DNA of 64,000 nucleotides from JBBSDP01 sp963754335 (GTDB taxonomy: Bacteria; Planctomycetota; Phycisphaerae; Tepidisphaerales; Tepidisphaeraceae). The DNA is taken from the NCBI GenBank assembly GCA_963754335.1, contig CAVWFQ010000010.1, positions 1 to 64,000 of the forward strand, read 5' to 3'. This document shows, piece after piece, positions 15,836 through 25,400 of the stretch; position 1 is the stretch's first letter; every line of letters begins with the position of its first letter. The translations under genes were made by a program, and so were the position numbers. The notes beneath the pieces are model-generated. The model was not told the origin of the DNA, made no database searches, and saw nothing but the letters and a program-made list of their open reading frames with translations.

Positions 15836-16391
15836 GCCGGCCAGGCCGTGCCAGGACCACGGGGGCGAATGCTGGGCGGTCGGGGACAGGGTTGGGCGCG
15901 TCCGATATCACTTCGCCCCAGCGTTCCAATGGCTGGCCGGGTGAATCGGCGGTCATGGCCCCGGTATCCCGTGGCGTCTTCACCCAATCCCAGCCCGTAT
16001 TGCCGAGGTCATCCATCGTCGTGAAGACCTGGTATTTGAGATTTCCGTTGATGACGGATCCGCCGGCAACCTCTGCCCAGTAAACCGGGTTGCCGTTGTA
16101 CGTCTCGATAATGCCGCCCTCGGGAATCGTGGCCATGATGACGTCGTCCACGATGTGCGTCCCCGCCGTGCGAATCACATAATCAACCGTGCCGACCATC
16201 GTTCCATCGTTCGCGCAGGCGTTGGCGCCGACGAGCTTGGACGTGCCGCCAGTCGGTGCGCCGAGGTTGATCGTGGCAACTTTGAAAAACCGGATCGCCC
16301 GGTTCTCGGGAACTGGATTGGCTCGACCGTGTGGGGTGGTTTCAAACTGTGGTGCATTGGGGTCGCTTGGGGTCACTGTGGAACCTCTCAA
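15711..16391 (-). CDS. Hypothetical phage tail protein
   Basis: A 226-codon frame starting at TTG 16391, overlapping the upstream stop as TTGA; GTG 16376 is an alternative. Residues ~30-185 look folded and beta-rich (FFKVATINLGAPTGGTSK, 'TMVGTVDYVIRTAGTHIVDD', 'GGIIETYNGNPVYWAEVAGG'), as in phage tail or decoration proteins. The last ~45 residues are Pro/Ser/Arg-rich and antisense to the small TM gene, so the true stop may be near 15,836 with an undetected indel. It belongs to the leftward tail operon. Confidence 0.5.
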   Translation of the reverse strand: MRGSTVTPSDPNAPQFETTPHGRANPVPENRAIRFFKVATINLGAPTGGTSKLVGANACANDGTMVGTVDYVIRTAGTHIVDDVIMATIPEGGIIETYNGNPVYWAEVAGGSVINGNLKYQVFTTMDDLGNTGWDWVKTPRDTGAMTADSPGQPLERWGEVISDAPNPVPDRPAFAPVVLARPGRLNGGASTKSPPAPSESPSRAPGPCPARPGVGNRSRSRPASV

Positions 16392-18756
16392 AAGTCGGCG
16401 CCGCCGCCGGTGTCACCGACCGTCCCGGCGTCGCGAAAGTCATCGGCGTGCGGTTCATTGCTTCCGGAGCGCCACCGAGACCCGCGGGATTTCTGGCGCG
16501 TCACGCGCAGCCGGTCCTTTGCTCTCAGCTTCAGCGCCACAGACTCCGTGAGCAGCTCTATCGACATGGCGACCGGATCGATGTGAGCGCCGACGATCTG
16601 CGCGCCGCGACCGCTATTGCCGGATCCGCCGCCGAGGCTCAGCGATCGCCCGCTAATGGTGCCCACCATCGAGCCGATCGCCTGCAACGGCCAGTCGGCG
16701 GCCGTCAGAATGCTCGCGTGCGTTGTCATGTCTTGCCAGGCATCTCGGTACTGATTCGCAAAGTCTTGGCCCTGTGTTGTCGTGTCGATCGGCGCTGCTG
16801 TGAGGCCCAGCGGGCTTGCGACCCCGTCGGCGTAGACCTCGCTGAGAACGAATTCTTTCTCCGCGCGAATGGCAGCGCGACGGACGAAGGGGGAGCCGCT
16901 GACCGACTGCCATGGAGCGGTCAGGACCTTGCAGGAGTCGGCGGCAATCGTGCATTCGAGCATCATGTAACACGTCCCTTGCCACAGCAGGGAAGCGAAC
17001 GTCGGTCCGTTTTTGCTATCGGCGTCTGTGGGGAGCTCAGTGTCGATGAGTGGCCGCCAGGCGGCCAGATCATGCGCGGTTATCCAAATTGCCGCGCGTT
17101 CAGCATCGAGGTGCCAATGCGACGTAGGGACCTTGTGCCAGGTGGATTGGTCGGTGCTGATGAGCAAGACCGGAGGCTCACGTCGCCAGGCATCGGGGCT
17201 GCCAACCTGTGGATAACACGTTTCGAGGAGCTTCCGGCGCCGACGCATCAGAAACCCGGCGTCAGGGCCCTCGCCATCGGCGATTCCAGTGAGGTCCGGA
17301 CCATACCAACTCGTTTTGCCCGGATCCGTGCTGCTGTAGACGGGTGTGGCGCCCGCGCTCGTGTCGGTTGTGCCGTACTCTGCCGATTCGTTCCACACGA
17401 AGAGGCGGCCGGCGTGCTGATACTGCGGAAAGAGATGGCCCGCCGTGGTGTAACGATCTCTCCATTCGTCTGCCTTGCCGTTGGCATCGATCGTCACTGG
17501 CTCTACACCCGGCAAAGTCTGTCCCGTGAGTGTCCCCGCGTACGCCGACAAATCCAGATCATTTTTCACCCACCCGTTTTGCAGGCTGAGCTTTTTCTGG
17601 GCGCGGTCAGTGTCGGCGTCTGGCCCGACCAATATTGCAATTTGATGTGACGGTAAAGCCGCGCATAAACCTCGGCTTGATTAACCACCTTCTCGATCGA
17701 CTTGGCGGCCGGGATCCTGACCACGCTGGCGATCGCGTTCGCAGCGGATGTGCCGCGTGCATTCAAATAGAGTGACGCATCATCGCCCGTTCCCCGTTCG
17801 AAAAGAGTGATGTTGAACGGACCCCAATCGTCATTCGACGGCGGCGATGGATAGAGCTTGCCGCTGTTCTGCGGGCGCGGATCAACGAAAAACGCATACC
17901 GTGGAGCGATCGCCTTTCGAAGTGCTTCCCAGAGTCCCAGCCCGTCAACGTCCACCTGTCCCATTGACTGAGTTGTGTCGATGATCGTGTCTTTTGGCCA
18001 ATTGTAATTGTTGATCCCGGTGATGTCCGGATCGTTCCACGTCAGGTCGAGATATCGCGCCGCTTCGTACACCGTCCAGAATGCCGCGCGTGCCGCGCCC
18101 TGGTATTGGCGATCGGGGATTTCGAAACAACGTCCAAGCTGGCCCTTACCTCCCAAAACGACTTCATCGGGAGTGCTCATGTTCTGCCGCCCGGTCGGAT
18201 TAAAGATGAGTCGTTCGTCGGTGAAGGTGTACAGCCCACTGAGCGGCGTAGTCACTCCGCCATTTGGGCACCACAGATCATCGTTGGCAACGATCCGTCG
18301 AGTTTGGCCGGTAATCGGCTTGCAAGTGCCGCCCGTTGGTGAACCGCCCCAAAGCCACTCCGGCCCGACGACATGGAAGGTAAGCGTTTCAGCTTTTGCG
18401 TCAATCAGGATGTGCCCGGCCGTGGCGTAGCCTTGGAAGATGCAGTTCTGGGCCGAGCCTGTGACGGCCACGATGGCCACGCGATCGCCGACATTGAGGC
18501 TCGCATCGTTTTCAACATCGACCTGAGTTGTCACCAGCGGCGGGGCGTTGCAAACCGAAATTTTGCAGTAGCTTCCCCCGACAACTGAGGATCCGTAGAA
18601 CGCGCCATCGAAGCGAAGCGACAGGACTTTTTTCCAATTGCCCCAGGTGGGGTTGCCGCCGGTTCCGTTCGTGCCAGACACCCGGGCAACGTAGATGTCA
18701 TAGTGGCCAGCGTCGACACTGAGCGCCGAAGGTTGTGACGAGCTGGAGAAAATCAC
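16388..18756 (-). CDS. Putative tail tip / baseplate hub protein, one frameshift
   Basis: One gene of about 790 codons from GTG 18756 (VIFSSSSQPSALSVDAGHYD), broken near 17,625, where the frame changes from '...HIKLQYW' to 'VGPDADTDRAQKKLSLQNGW'. The N-terminal half follows the plan of siphovirus tail-hub proteins: 'VGDRVAIVAVTGSAQNCIFQ', 'ETLTFHVVGPEWLWGG', then 'GLGLWEALRKAIAPRYAFFV'. The second half contains 'AEYGTTDTSAG', 'AAIWITAHDLAAW' and a Gly/Ser stretch. It is translationally coupled at both ends (GTGA upstream, TTGA downstream). Hub assignment is by architecture, not by a diagnostic motif. Confidence 0.5.
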
Positions 18757-19034
18757 TTGCGGCCCTCCGGTTGGCCAGGTCGATCGGTCCGTGCAGACTC
18801 GCCGGAACTGGCAGCGACCCCAACCCCAGCGAAGGTGAGCATCGCCTTTCTGACATCAGGCGAGAGGTTGGGCCACGCACTCAGCAGGGATCGCAAATCG
18901 GCATCATTTTCGGCCAGCCGCGCCCAAGTCAGCGCCCAACTTTTTGATTCGGAATCGTAAGTGCTTATAGTTTCAGGGGCGTCAGAGTCGTGCCTACGGA
19001 CTTTTAATCCGTTGGTCGTGGGTTCGAGCCCCAC
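18753..19034 (-). CDS. Small ORF that starts inside the att-site tRNA fragment
   Basis: A 93-codon frame from GTG 19034. Its first ~15 codons (VGLEPTTNGLKVR) are simply the antisense of the tRNA-Lys fragment. The rest reads as protein: 'WALTWARLAENDADLRSLLS' followed by 'AWPNLSPDVRKAMLTFAG'. This Leu/Trp-Pro helical segment resembles short peptides I recall next to planctomycete integrases. The stop overlaps the tail-hub GTG start as GTGA, supporting genuine translation. In the phage circle its 5' region would come from the other end of the element, so the integrated copy may have a replaced start. Confidence 0.4.
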   Translation of the reverse strand: MGLEPTTNGLKVRRHDSDAPETISTYDSESKSWALTWARLAENDADLRSLLSAWPNLSPDVRKAMLTFAGVGVAASSGESARTDRPGQPEGRK

Positions 19035-19042
19035 CGCGCTCA
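18996..19042 (+). other. Prophage attachment site: 3' half of tRNA-Lys(UUU)
   Basis: The sequence folds as the anticodon arm ACGGA-CTTTTAA-TCCGT (anticodon TTT), variable TGGTC, T-arm GTGGG-TTCGAGC-CCCAC, and acceptor 3' strand CGCGCTC plus discriminator A. The matching 5' acceptor (GAGCGCG) and D-arm are absent upstream; tail-gene sequence is there instead. A tRNA truncated from the anticodon to the 3' end is the usual att copy left by a tRNA-integrating element. The intact tRNA should lie beyond the left edge. This marks the prophage-host border. Confidence 0.8.
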
Positions 19043-19068
19043 GTCGAGTTTTTTTCCTCCCCGTTTTA

Positions 19069-19138
19069 GTTGAACGTTGAGCGTTGCAAGTTGAACGTTC
19101 ACCATTTAACGTTCAACTTCCAACGCTCAACGTTCAAC
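19069..19138. repeat. 31-bp hairpin of GTTGAACGTT units
   Basis: Left arm 19,069-19,099 and right arm 19,108-19,138 are inverted copies with one mismatch around an eight-base loop. The arms are themselves made of GTTGAACGTT/GAGCGTT units, and one extra GTTCAAC follows. It lies just outside the att site, directly upstream of the aminotransferase. It is the first of the host intergenic palindromes and could end transcription coming from the prophage. Confidence 0.7.
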
Positions 19139-19156
19139 GTTCAACTGAAGAGGCGT

Positions 19157-20329
19157 ATGAACCACCCACCCACCGCATTCATCCCCCCCTCGCGCGTACT
19201 GCTTGGTCCGGGACCAAGTGAGGTCCCGCCGCGCGTTTTGGCGGCAATGGCGTCGCCGACGATCGGCCATCTCGATCCGGAATACTTGCGATTGATGGAT
19301 GAGACGCGGCAGATGCTGCGCGATGTCTTTCGCACAAGAAACGAACTGACTCTCGCCACGTCGGGAACCGGCAGTGCGGGGATGGAAGCGGCGGTCGTCA
19401 ATCTGATCGAGCCCGGCGACGAGATGATCGTCTGCGTCAACGGTGTCTTCGGCACCCGAATGCGTGATGTGGCGCAACGGGCCGGCGCGACCGTTCACTC
19501 CATCGAGGCGGATTGGGGAAAGACGATCGATCCTGCTGCGGTATCGGCGGCACTGAAGAAAAACCCGAAGACCAAAGTGCTGGGGATTGTTCACGCGGAG
19601 ACCTCGACGGGGGCGCATCAGCCGCTCGAGGAAATTTCAAAACTCGTCCATGATGCGGGAGCGCTACTCCTGGTGGACGCCGTCACATCCCTGGGCGGCG
19701 TCGAGCTCCGCGTGGATGACTGGCGGATCGACGCCTGTTATAGCGGGACGCAGAAGTGTCTCTCCTGCCCGCCGGGGTTGTCGCCGATGACATTTTCCGC
19801 GGCCGCGGTGGCGGCCATGGATCGGCGCAAGAGCAAAGTGCAGTCGTGGTATCTGGACCTGTCGATGCTCCGCCAATACTGGGGCGAGCAGCGCGTTTAT
19901 CACCACACCGCTCCAATCAACATGAACTATGCGCTGCACGAGGCGCTGCGGATCGTCCTTGAAGAGGGCCTGGAAGCGCGGCAGACGCGCCATACGCTCA
20001 ATCACCGTGCGTTGCGCGCGGGTGTCGAAGCAGTCGGGCTGAAGTTCATCCCCGAACGTTCGCTGACGTCGCTCAATGCCATCGGCATCCCCGCCGGAGT
20101 GGATGATGCGCGGGTGCGAAGAAAACTCCTGACGGATTTCGGCATCGAGATCGGCGCGGGCCTGGGCCCGTTCAAGGGGAAGGCGTGGCGCATCGGATTG
20201 ATGGGACATTCCAGCTCGCGCCGTAATGTGACGCTCGTGCTGGCGGCGCTTGAACAACTCCTTTCCGCGGAGGGAGTTTCATTTGATCGCGGCGCAGCGC
20301 TCAACGCCGCCGGGGCGGTTTATGCTTAA
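19157..20329 (+). CDS. Alanine-glyoxylate / serine-pyruvate aminotransferase, class V
   Basis: An intact 390-residue PLP enzyme that transfers amino groups to glyoxylate, forming glycine. The start is ATG 19157 with a GAAGAGG site; an upstream in-frame TTG would translate the hairpin. It shows the class V fold: 'RVLLGPGPSEVPPRVLAAMA', 'GTGSAGMEAAVVNLIEPGDE', 'VHAETSTGAHQPLEEIS', 'LLVDAVTSLGGVEL', and the PLP-lysine region 'CYSGTQKCLSCPPGLSP' (Lys about residue 200). 'HTAPINMNYALHEALR' and the C-terminal 'WRIGLMGHSSSRRNV' are typical of the AGT/SPT branch. The next gene is a lactate/glycolate permease, which suggests glycolate-glyoxylate use. Confidence 0.9.
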   Translation: MNHPPTAFIPPSRVLLGPGPSEVPPRVLAAMASPTIGHLDPEYLRLMDETRQMLRDVFRTRNELTLATSGTGSAGMEAAVVNLIEPGDEMIVCVNGVFGTRMRDVAQRAGATVHSIEADWGKTIDPAAVSAALKKNPKTKVLGIVHAETSTGAHQPLEEISKLVHDAGALLLVDAVTSLGGVELRVDDWRIDACYSGTQKCLSCPPGLSPMTFSAAAVAAMDRRKSKVQSWYLDLSMLRQYWGEQRVYHHTAPINMNYALHEALRIVLEEGLEARQTRHTLNHRALRAGVEAVGLKFIPERSLTSLNAIGIPAGVDDARVRRKLLTDFGIEIGAGLGPFKGKAWRIGLMGHSSSRRNVTLVLAALEQLLSAEGVSFDRGAALNAAGAVYA

Positions 20330-20387
20330 AACCAACCGCGAAGCCGCGATGACGCGAAGGAAAACGCGAAGAATTTCGTTGTTCCGA

Positions 20388-20447
20388 GTGGCACGGGCGT
20401 CTCGCCCGTGTCCATGTTCGAAGACACGGGCGAGACGCCTGTGCCAC
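20388..20447. repeat. Intergenic palindrome, family GTGGCACGGGCGTCTCGCCCGTG
   Basis: Two 25-base arms (20,388-20,412 and 20,423-20,447) pair with one mismatch around a ten-base loop. The same family recurs at 45,897-45,957. It occupies the gap between the aminotransferase and the permease, ending 11 bases before the permease start, so it could modulate that start or act as a processing site in a shared transcript. Confidence 0.75.
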
Positions 20448-20458
20448 GAGAAGAGTTG

Positions 20459-22402
20459 ATGAACTGGACCCAAGCCTACACGCCGCTCGGGAGTCTCGGG
20501 CTCTCGGCTCTGGTGGCTGTGGTTCCCGTCTGCGTGCTCCTGGGACTGCTGGCCTTTTCACACGCCAAGGCACACTTCGCCGCGATGGCGGGTCTGGCGG
20601 CATCGCTCGCCGTCGCGATTCTCGTCTATCACATGCCGGCCGGGCTTGCATCGCGCGCCGCACTGAACGGGGCGATGTTCGGGCTTTTCCCGATCGGCTG
20701 GATCGTTCTCTGCGCTATCTTTGTCTACGACATCACCTGTAAAACAGGACAATTCGAGGTCGTCAAACATTCGATTGCCGGCGTCGCCGACGATCGCCGC
20801 ATCCAGGCGATCCTGATCGCGTTCTGCTTCGGGTCGTTTATCGAGGGAGCTGCGGGATTCGGAACGCCGGTTGCCATCTCGGCGGCGATGTTGATCGGCC
20901 TGGGGTTTCGACCTCTCGCCGCGGCCGGTCTGGCCCTGATCGGGAACACGGCGCCGGTTGCTTTCGGGTCGCTCGGGACGCCCATTCTGGCGTTGTCGAA
21001 GGTGACGGGAATTCCGCCGGAAATTCTCGGGGCGATGGTCGGAAAACAATTGGCGCCGTTCGCGTTACTCATTCCGTTCTGGCTGGTCTGGGCGATGGCC
21101 GGGCTCAAAGGAGTTCGCGAAGTGTGGCCGGCATGCCTGACGGCGGGGCTCAGCTTCTCTGTCTCGCAGTTCGTCGTAAGCCAGATGCACGGGCTGGGCG
21201 TGGTGGACATCATCGCGTCGATCGTCTCGATTGCGTCGATGCTGCTGCTGCTGCGTTTCTGGCAGCCGCGGACGGTCTGGCGCTTCGATCATGAATCGGA
21301 GGAGCCGATTTGCCCGACCGAGGAGGAGAAGATGTCGGGTATTGGCGCAGGCGACATCACTCCCTCTCCCGGTACTCCGGGAGAGGGCGGGGGCGAGGGT
21401 AATCCGTTGTCGACTCGCAATGAAGACCCTCACCCCAACCCGCTCGCGGGCAGTCGCCCGTTCCGCTCGCTTCTCCCGGAATACCGGGAGAGGGAGAAGA
21501 GAAACCCGAAAACTCGGCCCTCATACCTTCTAGCCTGGATGCCCTGGCTGATCGTGTCGGTGCTTGTCTTTACGTGGGGAATTCCGCCGGTAAAGAGATT
21601 CCTGAATCACCTGGCCGCGCCGGAAATTCATATTCGCGGGCTTGATGGTCATGTGTTTCGATCGCCGCCGGTCGTACCTCCCAACGCGAAGGGGGAGCCG
21701 GCCATTTTTGTTTTTAATATTCTCTCGGCGACGGGAACGAGCCTGTTGCTGGCTGGGATACTCTCAGGCTTCTTACTCGGTCTTTCACCATTGCAGCTTC
21801 TGCGGCTGTTCGCGATGACATTGCGCCGCGTGAGCGTGTCGCTTCTCACGATCGCCGCCATGATGGCGATCGGCTTCACGACGCGCTACGCCGGCCTCGA
21901 CGCCACGCTTGGCCTGGCATTCGCCGGGACGGGAAAGCTCTTCCCGTTTTTCTCGCCGCTGCTCGGCTGGCTGGGGGTTGCGCTGACCGGTAGCGACACC
22001 TCTTCGAATATCCTGTTTGGCAATCTCCAGCAGATCACCGCCCGGCAACTGGGAATCTCGCCCATCCTGGCGGCGGCGGCGAACAGCTCGGGCGGAGTGA
22101 TGGGGAAAATGATCGACGCCCAAAGCATCGTCGTCGCCGGCGTTGCCACCGGGCAGCGCGGCGGAGAAGGACAAATCCTCCGATATGTTTTCTTCCACAG
22201 TATTGCCCTGGCAATACTCGTTGGCGTGTTCGTCTTGATTCAGGCTTATGCGATGCGCGATGAGATCCGGTCCGCAGGACCCGGCGTGAAAAGAAATCGC
22301 GATTTGAACACGCCGGGTCCTGTGGACCCGGATTCCGACTGTGAACACTTCATCGACTTGCGGTCGTTGCGACCAGCGAGAACGTCCGGTCGATGCGCGT
22401 GA
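20459..22402 (+). CDS. lctP: L-lactate/glycolate permease family protein carrying repeat insertions
   Basis: A 647-residue membrane protein from ATG 20459 (MNWTQAYTPLGSLGLSALVA). Family signatures are clear: 'GSFIEGAAGFGTPVAISAAM', 'GNTAPVAFGSLGTPILALSK', 'GVALTGSDTSSNILFGNLQQ' and 'GGVMGKMIDAQSIVVAGVAT', across about 12-14 hydrophobic spans. It is ~90 residues longer than usual. The extra sequence comes from two palindromic elements kept in frame: one at 21,361-21,500 in the central hydrophilic loop ('PSPGTPGEGGGEGN ... LLPEYREREKR') and one at 22,265-22,333 near the C-terminus. It probably imports lactate or glycolate by proton symport. Confidence 0.85.
   Translation: MNWTQAYTPLGSLGLSALVAVVPVCVLLGLLAFSHAKAHFAAMAGLAASLAVAILVYHMPAGLASRAALNGAMFGLFPIGWIVLCAIFVYDITCKTGQFEVVKHSIAGVADDRRIQAILIAFCFGSFIEGAAGFGTPVAISAAMLIGLGFRPLAAAGLALIGNTAPVAFGSLGTPILALSKVTGIPPEILGAMVGKQLAPFALLIPFWLVWAMAGLKGVREVWPACLTAGLSFSVSQFVVSQMHGLGVVDIIASIVSIASMLLLLRFWQPRTVWRFDHESEEPICPTEEEKMSGIGAGDITPSPGTPGEGGGEGNPLSTRNEDPHPNPLAGSRPFRSLLPEYREREKRNPKTRPSYLLAWMPWLIVSVLVFTWGIPPVKRFLNHLAAPEIHIRGLDGHVFRSPPVVPPNAKGEPAIFVFNILSATGTSLLLAGILSGFLLGLSPLQLLRLFAMTLRRVSVSLLTIAAMMAIGFTTRYAGLDATLGLAFAGTGKLFPFFSPLLGWLGVALTGSDTSSNILFGNLQQITARQLGISPILAAAANSSGGVMGKMIDAQSIVVAGVATGQRGGEGQILRYVFFHSIALAILVGVFVLIQAYAMRDEIRSAGPGVKRNRDLNTPGPVDPDSDCEHFIDLRSLRPARTSGRCA
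21361..21500. repeat. Palindromic repeat element inserted in frame within the permease gene
   Basis: CCCTCTCCCGG...CCGGGAGAGGG at 21,362-21,387, then GGGGGCGAGGGT, a spacer, ACCCTCACCCCAACCC (21,427-21,442), a GC hairpin, and finally CTCCCGGAATACCGGGAGAGGGAGA (about 21,473-21,497). This is the common 'CCCTCTCCC...GGGAGAGGGCGGGGGTGAGGGT' type of intergenic element. Here it adds about 46 codons with no stop. Confidence 0.75.
22265..22333. repeat. Palindrome CCGGGTCC(T/C)G(T/C)GGACC at the permease 3' end
   Basis: Arms 22,265-22,288 and 22,309-22,333 pair with one mismatch and one bulged base around a ~20-base loop. The element lies inside the reading frame, about 70 bases before the stop, so the last ~45 residues of the permease (from 'EIRSAGPGV' on) are mostly repeat-derived. 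Confidence 0.7.
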
Positions 22403-25400
22403 TGTTGCCGGCCATGTCTTTGACCGTGACCGTGATCGTCCCTTTCTTCAGTGGCTCGACGCCGCGGACGAACTGCCATTGCCAGATTCCGTCGCCGCCC
22501 GGCTTGAAATGCGTCGCCAATTCGCGGCCCGCAGCAACGCCGCTTACTTCGAAATCAGTCGTCACTGAAAGACTCTTCGCGTCAAGGTCGCTGAAATAAT
22601 CCGACGCGCCGATCACCAGACGAGTCAGACTCGTGTTCTGGCCCGCAACGGGATAGGGAAGCGTCAGCGTCGGGCGCGTCTCGTCGCACATCCAGCCGAA
22701 TCCGCGGCGATCGGGATCCTTCGGGTCGAAATCAAAATCGATCGGGCACCCCAGATCGATCCAGCGGATGATCGTCCTCCGATCTTCGTCGGTCAGCGGC
22801 TCTACTTTGATTTTGGTGCCGTCGGGCGCGGCATAGGCGCCAGCCACAGCATCGGGCGGCGGCATTTCCGAACCCGTGTAATCGATGTCGGCCTTGCCAA
22901 GATTTTCATGAGTCGGCTCAAGCGGCTTGCCATGCCATTGCAGCGTCGACGGATCGCCGAGCACGGTCTCGGTGGGGTGATCGTCGTTATTCCAACCATC
23001 CGTTCGGCGGCCGAGAATCTTCCAGACGAGCAGGCTCCGCCGGCTCTGAAACATGCGGACGTATCGCGACGCATTGGGAAAGCACCAGCGTCCCTCCGGC
23101 CAGATCGGCTTGTATCCGAATTTCGACTTGTAGCTGTGATCACCGGCAAGCCGGACATAAGTTCCCGGGGCTTTGCCGATTTCAGGCAGCTCGGTCGGCG
23201 AATCGTCGTCGAGCACGAGCATCCCCATCTGCTTTTCCCACTTTGCGGTGTGACAGGCGTCGCAGCTCTTATGAAAGATGGGACGAATATCGCGAAAGTA
23301 TTCGACATTCTTGACCGACGGCTCATAGCGCAGCCCAGTCTGGCTCAGCGCGTCCCAGCGGCGACGGGATTCATCCGCGGCAGCAAGCGTGAGCAGCGGA
23401 GTCGCGTGCGTGAGATCAAAAATCCTGTAGCCAGGCCGGCCGGCGGCGGTCTTTTCCAAAGGGGTCGGGCTTTGTGAATGCGCGTGGCATCCGCCGCAGT
23501 TGACGCGCACCTCGCCAGGGCGGACCTGATGCCAGGTCTGGGCCATCGTCAGGACCATCCCCTCCTTGTTCAGAAGCTGAAAGGTGAAGGGAGTGTCGGC
23601 GGGGATTCTGGCGATGAAGCTGGTGTCGGGATTGCCGTCGGGATCGAGCGGTTCTTTCCCGGCTGCGTCGAATTTGCGAACGGGAATCTCGCCGAGAATG
23701 CGCAGCCGCTCTTTGGCAAAGTTATAGAAGAGCCTTCCGCTCTTGGGTCCGCGCGAGCGATCGGTGGCTGGCTCCATCGCGAGAATGCGGATGGCGTGAA
23801 TCTCATTGTTGTCGTACAGCCCGCATTCAGCTCCCTGGTTTTGCCAGTTGAGCGTGCTTTCATCGGATGCGTTGAAGAGCTCCAGGCCGCTGTAGCCGGA
23901 ACGGGCGCTCGAGATCACCATTTCCGCCAACCCAACGTGCCGTGACGCTACCCGCGGGAACGCCGCCGCGCGGAAAGCTCTCCCGCTTATAGAGGCTCGA
24001 CGTTCCAACGAGTCCATAGGGCGTGCCTTCGGGAAGTTCCGGCGAAATCTTTCCGTCGTTGGCCAGTTCCGGGAGTGCCCTGGGCGCTTCGATTCCATAA
24101 ATGCGCTGATACGAAACGACCGCGCGCGGCCACTGGCAGTTGTATTTGGGGTCGAGCTTGATGAGATCCATTTCCGCCGGCTCATCGATCGGTTTTCCCC
24201 CTTTGATCAGGCAAATGCCGCCGTTGAGCTGCGGATCGTAGTGGTATTGATGATTGGTCGGGCCCGGCGACCAGATGGTGAGCAGATTGTCATCAGGGGC
24301 GGCCGATGGATGCGTGAATTTTCCCACGCCTGGCGAGGCCTTCACATTGCAGACGGAATGATCGGCCGGGCCGTCGGTGCCGTTGGTGAAACAGGTGAGC
24401 GATTGAATGCCGGTCGGGCTGTAGGCAAGCCGGGTGGTCTTTGGCCGGCCGTTGTCATTGCGGCCGATTCGAAGGGCAGGATTGCGCGGATCGTTTGGGT
24501 CGGCCGGGCCCATGCCGTACCCGTCCGTCGCGTCCTCGCAACGAAGCGGGAAAACGTAATAAGTGCCAAAGCCGCTGTTGTTCTGGTTGTAATATTCCTC
24601 GGCGACGATTCGGCCGTCGGAGAGTTGCGCCTGAAAATGGAATGCGTCCGGCGCGCCGCCGCCGGGGCGGAAGCGCTCGAGCAGCGGCCGCCATGCGGTT
24701 CCGTCGGGATGAATGGTCCAGAGTCCCCATTCGATGTCGGTGCGGAGTCCCTGGCCTTCGAGCGTGCTGAACATTAGCCGGCCGTCAGTCATGACGACCG
24801 GGTGAAGCGCCATCGCCACGTTCAGGAATCCGATCTCATGAATGTTGCGCTCGGCCTCGGCGGGATCGTCAACATCGTCCATCACGAAAAGTTGCAGCAC
24901 CGGGCCAGGATGCTTGGGTGCGCGAAAGGCGTTGCGATTGCTCGTGAAGGCGATTTTCCCGCCGGGTAGTAGGCAGGGGCCGGTGTTGTATACGGCGTAG
25001 GTAAGAAAATTCGATTCGTTTTCCTTTCCTTTCACGGGGGTGCGGAAGTCCGTCGCCCAGGCGGGAGCAGCGCCGGTATTTGGGGTGAAATGTTGTCGCG
25101 TGAGTTGCACAATCCGTTTCGTGGCGATTTGCATCTTGTAGAGATCCGCGCCGCCAGGCGGAATCTCGAACTGGCCGCCGTGGCTCAAATCGTGCAAAAC
25201 GGTGTAGTAGACCCACTGCCCGTCGAAGCTGATAATCGGGTCCTGAACAGCTCCTTTTTCCCCGCCACTCACGAGAACTTCTTCCGATCCGTCCGGATGA
25301 AGAAGCATGAGATCCGCGCCCGGCTGCATGTAAACCGGCCGGGCGATCTCCGTGTAAAACTCCTTCTGGACATGATCCCCCGTGCGATGGGCCCGGACAT

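Noticed and set aside
16331..17650. A forward 439-codon frame antisense to the tail hub gene
   Set aside because: Composition is Arg/Ala/Val-rich without secondary-structure pattern, whereas the reverse strand encodes a coupled tail gene.
19070..19156. N-terminal extension of the aminotransferase from a TTG codon
   Set aside because: It only translates the hairpin units (NVERCKLNVHH...). The GAAGAGG site before ATG 19,157 sets the start.
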